41,611 bases of DNA from DASTPP01 sp035762175 (GCA_035762175.1 DASTPP010000373.1:1-41611), one strand, 5' to 3'. Positions 17,438 through 25,514 are shown, counted from the stretch's first letter. A program made the numbers and translations. Notes: generated by a model not told the origin, from the letters alone.

Positions 17438-17552
17438 CGCGGGCCGCCGCGCCGGGCCCGAGTCCCGGGCGCGCCCCGCCCCCCACGACGAGCTTCTTCC
17501 GCGCCCCGCCCCCGCGATCGCCGCCCACGACGCGAGCCACGACCGTGCCCTC

Positions 17553-17558
17553 TATACC
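17553..17558 (+). promoter_or_regulatory. Putative -10 box of fabZ (TATACC)
   Basis: TATACC in the 140-bp lpxD-fabZ gap, 19 nt before the ATG, suggests a secondary promoter inside the cluster. No clear -35 box. Confidence 0.35.
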
Positions 17559-17577
17559 CTACCCGTCCTCGTCCTCG

Positions 17578-18048
17578 ATGCCGGCGCACCCGGCGCGCCT
17601 GCCCTCGCAGCTCGACATCCGGCAGATCTTGCAGGTCTTGCCGCACCGGTTCCCCTTCGTGCTGGTCGACCGGGTGACCGAGATCGTGCCGAACAAGAGC
17701 ATCCGGGGGCACAAGTGCGTGGCGTACAACGAGCCCTGGTTCCCGGGGCATTTTCCGCGCCAGCCCATCATGCCGGGCGTCATGATCCTCGAGGCGATGG
17801 CGCAGCTCGGGGGTATCCTCGCGTACGCCTCCGAGCCCTTCGACGCGTCGACCCAGGTCATGTACTTCCTCGGCATCGACAAGGCGAAGTTCCGCAAGCC
17901 CGTCGTGCCCGGCGACCGGCTCGACCTCGTCTGCGAGGTCATGCATCAGCGCACCAACGTCTGGAAGTTGCGGGGCGAGGCGAGCGTCGAGGGCGCGCTC
18001 TGCGCCCAGGGCGAGCTGCTCGCCTCCATCGTCGACCGCGGGGCCTGA
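17578..18048 (+). CDS. fabZ: 3-hydroxyacyl-ACP dehydratase FabZ
   Basis: A 156-residue hotdog-fold dehydratase of type II fatty-acid synthesis, removing water from 3-hydroxyacyl-ACP. The N-terminal ILQVLPHRFPFVLVDRV and the active-site segment WFPGHFPRQPIMPGVMILEAMAQ are textbook; the catalytic pair is His58 and Glu72, with the same 14-residue spacing as in E. coli. The ATG at 17578 (MPAHPARLPSQ) gives normal length. It lies between lpxD and lpxA, where it balances use of 3-hydroxyacyl-ACP between lipid A and phospholipid. It is 140 nt after lpxD and 41 nt before lpxA. Confidence 0.93.
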   Translation: MPAHPARLPSQLDIRQILQVLPHRFPFVLVDRVTEIVPNKSIRGHKCVAYNEPWFPGHFPRQPIMPGVMILEAMAQLGGILAYASEPFDASTQVMYFLGIDKAKFRKPVVPGDRLDLVCEVMHQRTNVWKLRGEASVEGALCAQGELLASIVDRGA

Positions 18049-18089
18049 GCGGCCGGCCCGCGCCCGCGCCCTTCGCCCGAGAGCTCGCG

Positions 18090-19046
18090 ATGTCTTCCGA
18101 CCGTTCCTTGCCGTTCGCCGACGAGTCGACGGCGTACGACCCTTCGCTCCTGCGCCGCATGCTCGGCGGGGCCGCGGCGCCCCCCGCGCCCGCCGGCGAG
18201 GCCGAGCCCGTCGACGAGGCCGAGCTCTTCGACGAGGGCGAGGGGCCCGCGACCGAGCGCGAGGCCGCGACCGAGCGCGGGGCCGCGACCGCGGTGCACG
18301 CCTCGGCCATCGTCGCGCCCGAGGCGCGGCTCGACCCGGGCGTCGAGGTCGGCCCCTTCGTCGTGGTGGGCGCGCAGGTCGAGGTCGGCCCCGGCTGCAA
18401 GCTGCTGGCCTCGTGCGTGCTCGAGGGCCCGCTCGTGCTCGGCGCGGGCAACCGCGTGCACCCGTTCGCGGTGCTCGGCGCCCCGCCCCAAGACCGCTCG
18501 CACGAGGGCGAGCCGACGCGGCTCGTCGTCGGCGAGGGCAACGAGTTCCGCGAGCACGTGACGGTGCACCGCGGCACCGCCAAAGACCGCGGCCTGACGC
18601 GCATCGGCTCGGGCGGGCTCTTCATGGCGGGCTCGCACGTGGCGCACGACTGCGCGATCGGCGACCACGTGACGCTGGCGAACGGCACGCTGCTCGGCGG
18701 GCACGTCGTGCTCGAAGACCACGTGGTGACGGGCGGGCGCGCCGCCGTCGCGCCCAAGGTGCGCGTCGGCGCGGGGGCCTTTCTCGCGGCCGGCGCCATG
18801 GTCGAGCGCGACGTGCCGCCCTTCGTCATCGCCGCCGGCGACCGCGCGCGGGTGCGCGCCCTGAACCTCGTCGGGCTCGAGCGCATGGGCGTGCCCGCCT
18901 CGAGCCGCGGGGCGCTCGAGCGCGCCTTCCGCCACCTCTACCACTCGGGCCGCCCCCTCGCCGCGGCGCGCGCCTCGCTCGACCCGGCCCTCGCCGAAGA
19001 CCCCTACGTCGCCCGCCTGCTCGCCTTCCTCGCGGCGCGCGGCTGA
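18090..19046 (+). CDS. lpxA: UDP-N-acetylglucosamine O-acyltransferase LpxA with N-terminal extension
   Basis: A 318-residue LpxA, first step of lipid A synthesis. After VHASAIVAPEARLDPGVEVGPFV the left-handed beta helix continues with the signatures PPQDRSHEGEPTRLVVGEGNEFRE-like, VTVHRGT and MAGSHVAHDCAIG; His186 corresponds to the catalytic His125 of E. coli. The C-terminal helical domain (GLERMGVP onward) is present. The protein is about 60 residues longer than usual because of an acidic N-terminal segment (DEAELFDEGEGPATEREAATE). The ATG at 18090 is the natural start, but a GTG just before HASAI (near 18294) would give a normal-length enzyme. It ends the cluster; a repeat array starts at its stop. 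Confidence 0.88.
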   Translation: MSSDRSLPFADESTAYDPSLLRRMLGGAAAPPAPAGEAEPVDEAELFDEGEGPATEREAATERGAATAVHASAIVAPEARLDPGVEVGPFVVVGAQVEVGPGCKLLASCVLEGPLVLGAGNRVHPFAVLGAPPQDRSHEGEPTRLVVGEGNEFREHVTVHRGTAKDRGLTRIGSGGLFMAGSHVAHDCAIGDHVTLANGTLLGGHVVLEDHVVTGGRAAVAPKVRVGAGAFLAAGAMVERDVPPFVIAAGDRARVRALNLVGLERMGVPASSRGALERAFRHLYHSGRPLAAARASLDPALAEDPYVARLLAFLAARG

Positions 19047-19155
19047 GGGCGCCCCGTCGCGCCGAGGGGCGCGCGGCGGAGGGCGCACCGTGGTGCTGAG
19101 GGGCGTGCGGTTGAGGGGCGCGCGGCGGAGGGCGCCCCGTGGTGCTGAGGGGCTC
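19030..19155 (+). repeat. Tandem repeats at the lpxA stop codon
   Basis: GCGCGCGGCTGAGGGCGC at the lpxA end is echoed as GCGCGCGGCGGAGGGCGC twice further on, within a roughly 34-bp unit that also contains CCGTGGTGCTGAGGGG. A shorter GAGGGGCGTGCGGTT unit sits between the two copies. Confidence 0.7.
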
Positions 19156-19272
19156 GCGCCCGGGCCGTCCTGCGGCCCGCCCCCGGCGAGGCTCGCTTTC
19201 GCCCGGCGGGCCCGGCCCCGCCTGGCGTGGCGGCGGCTGCGAGCTAAGCTGACTGAGCTCCGGAGGCTTGCC

Positions 19273-19773
19273 ATGGCGCACCCCCTTCGTGCTTCGAGAC
19301 GTATCGAGCGGCGGGGGGTGACCCTCGTCGAGACCCTCATCGTGCTGACCTTCTTCGGGTTCGTCGGCTCGATCGTCACGCTCGCGGTGAGCGCGAACGC
19401 GAGGGCGAAGGCCAAGGCCGCGCTCGGCTTCGACGCCCCGCCGGCGGCCCTGGCGCCGCCGAGCCACCGCGAGCCGGCCGAGACCCCGCTCGCCTTCACC
19501 GAGACGCGCGCCTTCGCGATCCGGGCCGGCGCCCGCGACTGGCTCCGCACCCGCGCCGAGAGCGCCTGCCCCAGCGTCGACGACTTGGTCGCCGACGGCT
19601 TTCTCGGCCGTGGGTTCGTCAGCGACGGCTGGGGCAACCTCTTCGAGCTCTCGTGCGAGGGCGAAGAGGTCTACGTGCACTCGGCGGGCGCCGACCAAGC
19701 TTCGGGCACGGGCGACGACTTCGTCTCGCCCCAACCGCGCGGCGATCTGGGCTGCGGCACGGGCCGGCACTGA
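19273..19773 (+). CDS. GspG-like type II secretion pseudopilin
   Basis: A 166-residue pseudopilin-like protein. The N-terminus has a basic leader and the prepilin peptidase site after Gly15, with VTLVETLIVLTFFGFVGSI following; Glu20 is the conserved Glu5 of mature pilins. The C-terminal part FVSDGWGNLFELSCEGEEVYVHSAGADQASGTGDDF matches the GspG end, which has a D-WGN-Y motif and a calcium-binding SLGADG..GTGDD loop. Start: the ATG at 19273 has a strong GGAGG 9 nt upstream, unlike most genes here. A possible -10 box CTAAGCT lies near 19242. No other secretion genes are in the window, so it looks like an orphan pseudopilin. Confidence 0.82.
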   Translation: MAHPLRASRRIERRGVTLVETLIVLTFFGFVGSIVTLAVSANARAKAKAALGFDAPPAALAPPSHREPAETPLAFTETRAFAIRAGARDWLRTRAESACPSVDDLVADGFLGRGFVSDGWGNLFELSCEGEEVYVHSAGADQASGTGDDFVSPQPRGDLGCGTGRH

Positions 19774-19814
19774 CTCGCAACCGGGCCCCGGGCGGCGCTC
19801 GGCCGGCGCGGTGC

Positions 19815-19820
19815 TAGGCC
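19815..19820 (+). promoter_or_regulatory. Extended -10 box (TGCTAGGCC) of the phosphoesterase gene
   Basis: TAGGCC preceded by TG-C, 7 nt before the GTG start at 19828. The transcript would be leaderless. Confidence 0.45.
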
Positions 19821-19827
19821 TGGGGGC

Positions 19828-21234
19828 GTGATCGCGTATCTGGTCGTCGCGCTCGCCTGCGGGGCCCTCGCCCTCACGGCGCTCTCGCACCTGACCTTGT
19901 ACCGCTGGGCCCTGCGGGTGTCGCCGGCCCTCGCGCGGCACCGCTTCGCGTGGGCGGCCGCGGTCGTCGCCCTCTTTCTCTGGCCGCTCGCGCGCCTGCT
20001 CGTGCGCGCCAGCGGGGGGCCCATGCCGCTGCGCGCCTTCGCCCAGTTCGGCTCGACCTGGCACCTCTTCGTCGTGCTGGCAATGGCCCCCTACGGGCTC
20101 GCGTGGCTCGCGCTCGCGGGCGGGCGCCGGGCGGCGCGCCTGCTCGCGAGGCGGCGCGACGACGCGGGCGCGGCGCCCCTCGCCCCCCGCGACGCCGCGC
20201 CGCCCTCGACGTCGGCGCCTCGGCGGGCCGAGCCGCCCTCGGCGTCGGCGCCTCGGCGGGCCGAGCCGCTCCCGGGGCCGTCTCCCCCGGGGCCGTCTCC
20301 CCCGCAGCCGGTGCCCCCCCCGACGCCGGCGCCCTCGCGGCCCGCGCCGCCTTCGCCCGGCGAAGCGACGAGCCCCCCGGCGCGGCCGGTCGGGGCGCTC
20401 TCGCGGCGGCGCTTCGTCGAGGCGGCGGGCGGGGCCGGGGCGCTCGCCGCCTCGGCCGGGGTGATGGGCTGGGGCATGCGGGTCAGCCGCTTCGACTGGC
20501 GCGTCGACGAGGTGCAGGTCCGGCTGCCGCGGCTGCCGCGGGCGCTCGACGGCTTCACCATCGCGCAGATCTCCGACCTGCACGTCGGGCCGCTCTGGCG
20601 CGAGCGCGAGCTGCGCCAGGGCCTCGCGCTCGTCGCGGGGCTGCGGCCCGATCTCGTCGTCGTGACGGGCGACATCATCGACTACGACCCGAGCTACGTG
20701 CCGCTGGCGGCGCGCCTGCTCGGCTCGCTCTCGCCGCGCGAGGGCGTCGCGTTCGTGCCGGGCAACCACGACCACTACGCGGGCCTGCGCTCGGTGGTCG
20801 AGGGCCTGAGCTCGGCCGGGCTCGACGCGCTCGTCAATCGCGGTAAGATCATCGCCCCGAACGACGGGGGCGGCTTCGCGCTGCTCGGCGTCGACGACCT
20901 GACGGGCGGGCGCCGCGGGCTCGGGCCCGACCTCGAGCGGGCCCGGGCCCACCTGCCCGCGGGGCTCGCCACGGTGCTGCTCGCGCACCAGCCCGACTTC
21001 TTTTACCGCACGCTGCGCGCCGGCGGCATCGATCTGCAGCTCAGCGGCCACACCCACGGCGGCCAGATCAACCCCGGCTTCGTGCCCGCGCGCCTCGTCT
21101 ACGAGTTCGTCGCCGGCCGCTACGAGCGGCAGTCGAGCGTGCTCTACGTCAACCGCGGCTTCGGCACCGTCGGGCCGCCGATGCGCGCGGGCGCCCGGCC
21201 CGAGCTCACCAAGCTGGTGCTGCTCGCGGGCTGA
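19828..21234 (+). CDS. Membrane-anchored calcineurin-like metallophosphoesterase
   Basis: A 468-residue phosphoesterase of the YkuE/YaeI type. About four hydrophobic helices occupy residues 1-105, followed by a Pro/Ala/Ser-rich linker (about 110-185) with a duplicated SAPRRAEPP unit, then a Tat-like motif (LSRRRFVEAAGGAGALAAS) before the catalytic domain. All metal-ligand motifs are present: ISDLHVGPLW, VVTGDIIDYDP, VPGNHDHYAG, LLAHQPDFF and LSGHTHGGQINP. Such enzymes act on phospho-lipids, for example in lipid A precursor or UDP-lipid hydrolysis, at the membrane. The start GTG at 19828 follows the -10 box directly. It is convergent with the DedA gene with only 15 nt between stops. Confidence 0.88.
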   Translation: MIAYLVVALACGALALTALSHLTLYRWALRVSPALARHRFAWAAAVVALFLWPLARLLVRASGGPMPLRAFAQFGSTWHLFVVLAMAPYGLAWLALAGGRRAARLLARRRDDAGAAPLAPRDAAPPSTSAPRRAEPPSASAPRRAEPLPGPSPPGPSPPQPVPPPTPAPSRPAPPSPGEATSPPARPVGALSRRRFVEAAGGAGALAASAGVMGWGMRVSRFDWRVDEVQVRLPRLPRALDGFTIAQISDLHVGPLWRERELRQGLALVAGLRPDLVVVTGDIIDYDPSYVPLAARLLGSLSPREGVAFVPGNHDHYAGLRSVVEGLSSAGLDALVNRGKIIAPNDGGGFALLGVDDLTGGRRGLGPDLERARAHLPAGLATVLLAHQPDFFYRTLRAGGIDLQLSGHTHGGQINPGFVPARLVYEFVAGRYERQSSVLYVNRGFGTVGPPMRAGARPELTKLVLLAG

Positions 21235-21249
21235 GGCGCGCCCCCGCCC

Positions 21250-21954
21250 TCAGGGCCCGCGCTCGGACGCCGGCGCGGGCGCGGGCGCGGGCGCGTCGTC
21301 GCGCTCGGCCTTCTTGCCGAAGCGCTGCCGGAGGTAGCCGATGGCGAGCGGCGAGACCGAGAGCACGATGACCAGGTAGACGACGCGCTCGATCTGCTTC
21401 GCGTCCATGATCTTGCCCAAGAAATACCCGAGGAAGGTCATCGACGTGACCCACGCGACGCCGCCGGTGACGTTGAAGAGGGCGAAGCGCGAGTACGGCA
21501 TCAGGCCGACGCCCGCGACGATCGGCGCGAAGGTGCGGGCGAACGGCATGAAGCGCGCCAAGATGATCGTCTTGCCGCCGTGCTTCTCGTAGAAGCGCTG
21601 CGTCGCCAGCAGCCGATCGCGCCGGAAGAAGAACGACTGCTCGCGCTTGAAGAGGCGGGGCCCGGCCTTCACGCCCGTCCAGAAGCCGACCGCGTCGCCC
21701 ACGATCGCCATCACGATGAGCACGAGGTTGAGCACCAGCAGGTTCGAGAACGACGAGAGGCCGAGCGGGTTCATGAACTCGCCCGCGATCAGCGCGCCCG
21801 TGGTCACGAGCAGCGAGTCGCCCGGCAGAAAGAAGCCGAAGAGCAGCCCCGTCTCGGCAAAGATGATGGCCATGACCAGCGGGTAGCCGCCCCACTTCAA
21901 GATCGGGCCCGGGTCACGCAAGAGCTGAAGGAAAAAATGCAAAACGTCGGACAT
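21250..21954 (-). CDS. DedA family membrane protein
   Basis: A 234-residue DedA (SNARE-associated/VTT domain) membrane protein. Visible signatures are the re-entrant segment ETGLLFGFFLPGDSLLVTTG and GGKTIILARFMPFARTFAPIVAGVGLMPY, with conserved acidic and Arg residues. Recent work assigns DedA proteins to recycling of undecaprenyl phosphate and phospholipid flipping. About five hydrophobic helices are present. The C-terminus has APAPAPAP. The ATG at 21954 has a GGAGGGG Shine-Dalgarno and a TAAGGC box 10 nt upstream. It is convergent with the phosphoesterase gene. Confidence 0.92.
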   Translation of the reverse strand: MSDVLHFFLQLLRDPGPILKWGGYPLVMAIIFAETGLLFGFFLPGDSLLVTTGALIAGEFMNPLGLSSFSNLLVLNLVLIVMAIVGDAVGFWTGVKAGPRLFKREQSFFFRRDRLLATQRFYEKHGGKTIILARFMPFARTFAPIVAGVGLMPYSRFALFNVTGGVAWVTSMTFLGYFLGKIMDAKQIERVVYLVIVLSVSPLAIGYLRQRFGKKAERDDAPAPAPAPASERGP

Positions 21955-22101
21955 CGCCCCTCCGCCTTAGCCGCGCGGCCCGCGCCCGTCTACGGCCCGC
22001 CCGCCCCCCGCCGCCCGCGGGCCGGCCGCGAGCGCCGGGGGCGGGCGGCCCGCGCCGGGCGGGCCCCGGGGCGGCCCCCCGCGCCGGCCGCCCTCCCGCG
22101 C

Positions 22102-23055
22102 TCAGGCCGCCCGCGCGTCGGCCGCGCTCGGGCCCGCGTCGGCGCGCTTCTGCAACACCATCGTGATGGTCGGCGTCACGAGCCCGGCGTGCGCGCCGAG
22201 GGGCAAGAGCAGGCGGTTGGCCGCGCCGAGGGCCCGCAGGCGCCCGGGCGACGCGCCCATCTTCGCCTTCAGATCGACGAGCAGCCGGCCGCCCTCGCAC
22301 GACGTGAGATCGAGGTAGCGATCGCCGAAGCCGCCGCGCAGCCGCCACGGCGAGACGCCGACGCGGGGCGGGCCCGCGGAGAGCAGGCGGTAGAGCGCGG
22401 GCGGGACGTAATTCGTCAGCCAGCGGTGGGTGTGCGGCTCGTAGGGCCAGAGCCGGTTGCTCGTGCCCAAGATGACGACGTAGCCGCCCGGCGCGAGCAC
22501 CCGGTCGAGCTCGCGCAGGACGCCGTCGAGGGCGCCCGCGGGCACGTACTCGAGCACGCTGTTGCACGAGACGAGGTCGAACTCGCCGCCGGCGAAGGGC
22601 AGGCGCGTCGTGTCGGGCACGAGCCGGGCGCGCACGCGGGCCCCGACCCCGTGGCGCTCGGCGTTCAGGCGCGTGAGCTCGACGTAGCGCCGCTCGACGT
22701 CGACGGCCTCGACGCGCGCGCCGAGCGACGCGAGCACGACGCTCGTGCCGCCGAAGTGGCAGCCGAACTCGAGCACCTTCTTGCCCCGCACGGACGTCAC
22801 GAGGCCGTCGTAAGCGTGGCGCGCGTGCCGCCACTCCCAGTCGACGTAGCCGCCGACGAAGGGCTCGTCCGGGTCCCAACCCTGGGCCGAAGCGTACGCG
22901 CGAAAGCGCCGGTCGGCCTCGGCGTTGCACACCGCGGGGGCGCGACCCTCGCGCCCCCCGGCCCGGCCCGCCGTCGGGCCCGAGTGCAATGCCCGCAGCC
23001 TGCCGTTCTGTCTCGAATGCGGACGAAGCGAAGAAGTCGTTTGCGTGCGTGACAT
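22102..23055 (-). CDS. SAM-dependent class I methyltransferase
   Basis: A 317-residue methyltransferase. The SAM-binding motif I is VLEFGCHFGGTSVVLASLG at about 92-110, followed by the acidic end of strand 2 in VEAVDVE and by motif II/III in FDLVSCNSVLEYVP and VLAPGGYVVILGTSN, as in methyltransf_11 proteins. The C-terminal half (WPYEPHTHRWLTNYVPPALYR) resembles enzymes that act on sugars or lipids, but the substrate cannot be told. The ATG at 23055 (MSRTQTTS) is preferred because the upstream 16 residues lack conservation-like character; the start is uncertain. The region before it holds a large tandem array. Confidence 0.78.
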   Translation of the reverse strand: MSRTQTTSSLRPHSRQNGRLRALHSGPTAGRAGGREGRAPAVCNAEADRRFRAYASAQGWDPDEPFVGGYVDWEWRHARHAYDGLVTSVRGKKVLEFGCHFGGTSVVLASLGARVEAVDVERRYVELTRLNAERHGVGARVRARLVPDTTRLPFAGGEFDLVSCNSVLEYVPAGALDGVLRELDRVLAPGGYVVILGTSNRLWPYEPHTHRWLTNYVPPALYRLLSAGPPRVGVSPWRLRGGFGDRYLDLTSCEGGRLLVDLKAKMGASPGRLRALGAANRLLLPLGAHAGLVTPTITMVLQKRADAGPSAADARAA

Positions 23056-23202
23056 GACACCCTGTACGGAGGCAGAACGCGTGCCAAGCGTCTTCGGGCG
23101 CAAAAATGCCCCGCGCTGTCGGCGATGGCCGACTCAGCCGTGCGCCCGATCCCTCGCCGCACCGTGCTCGGGGCTCGCTCGGCCCCGCGCCGGCGGCCGG
23201 CT
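23056..23202. other. Leader region upstream of the methyltransferase, no gene
   Basis: Part of a 344-bp gap. It holds the likely methyltransferase promoter region (CCTGTACGG near 23060 reads CCGTACAGG on the gene strand) and GC-rich DNA with no credible gene. The rest of the gap is the 19-bp array. Confidence 0.35.
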
Positions 23203-23402
23203 CGACGACGCGAAGGCGGCTCAGCGACGCGAAGGCGACGCAGCGACGCGAAGGCGGCTCAGCGACGCGAAGGCGACGCAGCGACGCGAAGGCGGCTCAG
23301 CGACGCGAAGGCGGCTCAGCGACGCGAAGGCGGCTCAGCGACGCGAAGGCGGCCGCCTCAGCGACGCGAGGGCGACTCGACCGCGCGCCGGCGGCCGGCT
23401 CA
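23203..23402. repeat. 19-bp tandem array at the hydrolase stop codon
   Basis: About nine units of 19 bp (CAGCGACGCGAAGGCGGCT or ...GGCGACG) begin near 23203, 23222, 23241, 23260, 23279, 23298, 23317, 23336 and, after a 4-bp insertion, 23359. On the hydrolase strand the units contain CGCTGAGCC or CGCTGCGTC; the hydrolase stop codon (TCA, 23400-23402) sits in a diverged version of the same unit. Because 19 is not a multiple of 3, each frame reads a 19-residue repeat spanning three units. Confidence 0.88.
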
Positions 23403-24434
23403 GCGGCGCGAGCGCGGCTCGCCGAGGCGGGGCAGCCCTTCCATCGCGCGCAGGATGTCGTCCATGCCGAGCGGGAAGGTCATATGCCCGCAGGACAGCC
23501 AGACGATGGGCGGCCGCCCCCACTTCTCCCACTGCTTTTCGACCAACTCGGCCTTGAGGTACGCGTCTTCGCGCGCGGCGACCCAGAGCTGGCGCTCGGG
23601 CGGCAGGCGCGGCAGCGCGTGCGTGACGGCGATGCGGTCGAAGATCTCGCGGCGGCGCGCCTCGTCGACGCCGAAGCGCTCGAGGTCGGCCTTCATGCGC
23701 CAGAGAATCGGCGCCGACTCGACCGCGTCACCCAGCTCGAGGTGCGCGATCATCGGCACGATGTAATCGGGCGCGGGCTCGAGGCAGCCCATCAGCATCG
23801 TCAGGCTGCCCCCGAGGCTCAGGCCCGTCACGCCGATCTCTTCGTAGCCGAGGCGGCGAAAGTAGGCCATCGCCGAGCGCGCGTCGTAGAGGGCCTGGCG
23901 CACGCCCTCGAGCGAGCGCACGAGGTCGGCCGTCCAGAACCACTCGCCGTGAAAGAGCTGCCCCGGCGGGCTGCGCCGCCCGTGAAAGGGCAGCTGCACG
24001 TGCGCGGTGTCGACGCCGAGCCGCTCGTACCAGGTCGGCATCAGCGTCGCCTCCTCGACCCACGAGCCCGGCTCGAGCCAGCCGTGCACGTAGATCAAGA
24101 GCGAGCGGCGGCGGCCGCCGCGCGGGCGCATCCAGCGGGCGTAGGCCTTGAGGTTGCGGGCGTACTCGCCCTCGTGGCGGCGGCGGTAGGCGGGGCTCAA
24201 GACCTGGTGGCAGCTCGTCCAGCTGAGCGTCTCGACCCGCCGCGAGCCGATCGTAAAGCGCGGCTCGTCGTGCCGCACGTCGGCCGGGGGCCCGCCCGGG
24301 TCAGGGAAGAGCTCTTCGGGCGTCAGATCGTAGTAAGGCCCGAGGTCTTCGACCGAATTGATCGACGCCCGGCGAATGTGCATGAAGCGCGAGGCAGCGC
24401 CGACCAACTGATCGATGGTGCGTCCGTAACCCAT
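23400..24434 (-). CDS. ABHD18-like alpha/beta hydrolase
   Basis: A 344-residue alpha/beta hydrolase resembling the ABHD18 group. The oxyanion strand is LLIYVHGWLEPG, the nucleophile elbow is GVTGLSLGGSLTML, and the probable acid and base are the Asp of AAREDAYL and the His of WLSCGHMTFPL. The N-terminal about 90 residues are specific to this group (for example YYDLTPEELFPDPGG). The substrate is unknown, probably a lipid or ester. Start: the ATG at 24434 lies 9 nt after TAAGAA, a good -10 box for a leaderless mRNA. The 3' end of the Cys-rich gene runs into its first codons, which may reflect a frameshift in that neighbour. Confidence 0.82.
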   Translation of the reverse strand: MGYGRTIDQLVGAASRFMHIRRASINSVEDLGPYYDLTPEELFPDPGGPPADVRHDEPRFTIGSRRVETLSWTSCHQVLSPAYRRRHEGEYARNLKAYARWMRPRGGRRRSLLIYVHGWLEPGSWVEEATLMPTWYERLGVDTAHVQLPFHGRRSPPGQLFHGEWFWTADLVRSLEGVRQALYDARSAMAYFRRLGYEEIGVTGLSLGGSLTMLMGCLEPAPDYIVPMIAHLELGDAVESAPILWRMKADLERFGVDEARRREIFDRIAVTHALPRLPPERQLWVAAREDAYLKAELVEKQWEKWGRPPIVWLSCGHMTFPLGMDDILRAMEGLPRLGEPRSRR

Positions 24435-25192
24435 GTCCGGGTCTTCTTAGCCGGACACCGCCCGCGGCGCGACCCCCGGCGCGGGCCCCCGGCCGGCGCC
24501 CGCCTGAAGGCCCTCGGGCCGCCAGCGCCGGCGCGTCGCGAGGGGGGGCTCGCCGGACGAGCTCGGCCAGAGGGTCGGGGGCCCGCGGGGTCGAGGGCTC
24601 CCTCGGGGGCGACGCCGCCGCAGAGGCCGGGGGTGGCGATCAGGCCCAGCTCGTGGCAGATGGCGCCCTCGCCGCAGAAGTCGCTCGCGCACTCGCGGCT
24701 GTCGACGCAAGGGGCGCCGAGGGGCAAGCCCTCGACGCAGGTGCGGCTCGCCGCGTCGCAGCGCAGGCCGCGGTCGCAGGCCCTGATGAGGCACTCCGAG
24801 CCGGCGCCGCCGCACCCCAGATCGTCGTCGGGGGTGCAGGGGGCGCCGACGCCCGCCTTGGCGGTGCAGGCTCGCCCCCGGCAGTAGAAGCCGCCCGCGC
24901 AGTCGAAGAAGCTGAAGCACGGGGCGCCCTCGGTGCCGAGCGGCACACAGCGGCCGGAGCCGAAGGTGTCGCAGCGCAGGCCGTCGCGCTCCTGGCAGTT
25001 GACCCGGACGACGGGGTCATTGCCCGCGCAGAACCCGCCCTCGACGCCGTCGCGGGCCACCTCGCAGCGGGACGGCGAGGCGCTGGCGGCCGCGAGCGCG
25101 CGGTCGGCCGACGAGGGCTCGGCCCGCGCGGGCCCCGCCGCGGCGACCGTGACCCCGAGACCCGTCACGCCCGCCGCCCGCCACGCTCTCAT
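24323..25192 (-). CDS. Secreted Cys-rich protein, possible 3' frameshift
   Basis: An exported protein (289 residues as read) with signal peptide MRAWRAAGVTGLGVTVAAAGPARA and a Cys-rich domain of repeated EGF- or Dickkopf-like spacing, for example GAPCFSFFDCAGGFYC, GAPCTPDDDLGCGG and GAPCVDSRECASDFC. Similar proteins are common in myxobacteria and unassigned. The Cys region ends near residue 200, after which the frame becomes Arg/Pro-rich and overlaps the hydrolase start by 112 nt, which is unusual. A single-base slip in the G7 tract at 24542-24548 would move translation into a frame ending at TAA 24447-24449 with the natural-looking tail GPAPGVAPRAVSG, 12 nt before the hydrolase ATG. Either version is possible. 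Confidence 0.65.
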   Translation of the reverse strand: MRAWRAAGVTGLGVTVAAAGPARAEPSSADRALAAASASPSRCEVARDGVEGGFCAGNDPVVRVNCQERDGLRCDTFGSGRCVPLGTEGAPCFSFFDCAGGFYCRGRACTAKAGVGAPCTPDDDLGCGGAGSECLIRACDRGLRCDAASRTCVEGLPLGAPCVDSRECASDFCGEGAICHELGLIATPGLCGGVAPEGALDPAGPRPSGRARPASPPSRRAGAGGPRAFRRAPAGGPRRGSRRGRCPAKKTRTWVTDAPSISWSALPRASCTFAGRRSIRSKTSGLTTI

Positions 25193-25227
25193 GGGGGGCC
25201 GGGGTTTCGTCGCGTCGGCCCGAAGCG

Positions 25228-25407
25228 TCAAGGGCCGGCCGGCGCCGGCGCGGCCGGCTTGGGCACGCAGACGATGTCGCGCTGCCCCGAGAAGGGCGGG
25301 TCGGGCAGGTTGCCGGCGAGGTAGAGCTGGCACTCTTTGTCGGTCTCGCAGCCGACGTAGGTGCAGCGGCCCTCGACGCAGGCATCGTATCGTCGATGAA
25401 AGGTCAA
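25228..25407 (-). pseudogene. C-terminal fragment of a Cys-rich secreted protein
   Basis: The minus-strand frame ending at 25228 contains YDACVEGRCTYVGCETDKECQ followed by a plain tail ending in PKPAAPAPAGP. This is the typical Cys pattern of myxobacterial secreted proteins and is most unlikely as chance. No signal peptide or ATG precedes it: only about 110 bp separate it from the deacetylase stop, and the nearest start is a TTG at 25407. It is most simply a remnant that lost its 5' part, or a very small protein of 59 residues. It lies on the same strand as the full-size Cys-rich gene, so it may derive from a tandem duplication. Confidence 0.5.
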
Positions 25408-25514
25408 CGTTCCGAAAACCCCGCGGCAGGGCGCCGACGGGGGCGGAGGTGGGCGCGCCCGCCCCCGCTCGCCCCCGTTCCGCGGCCCGCGCCGGCAGGC
25501 GCGCTCGCCGACGC

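Noticed and set aside
23106..24887. 593-codon plus-strand frame through the 19-bp array
   Set aside because: It is antisense to the hydrolase and Cys-rich genes and only stays open thanks to the repeats.
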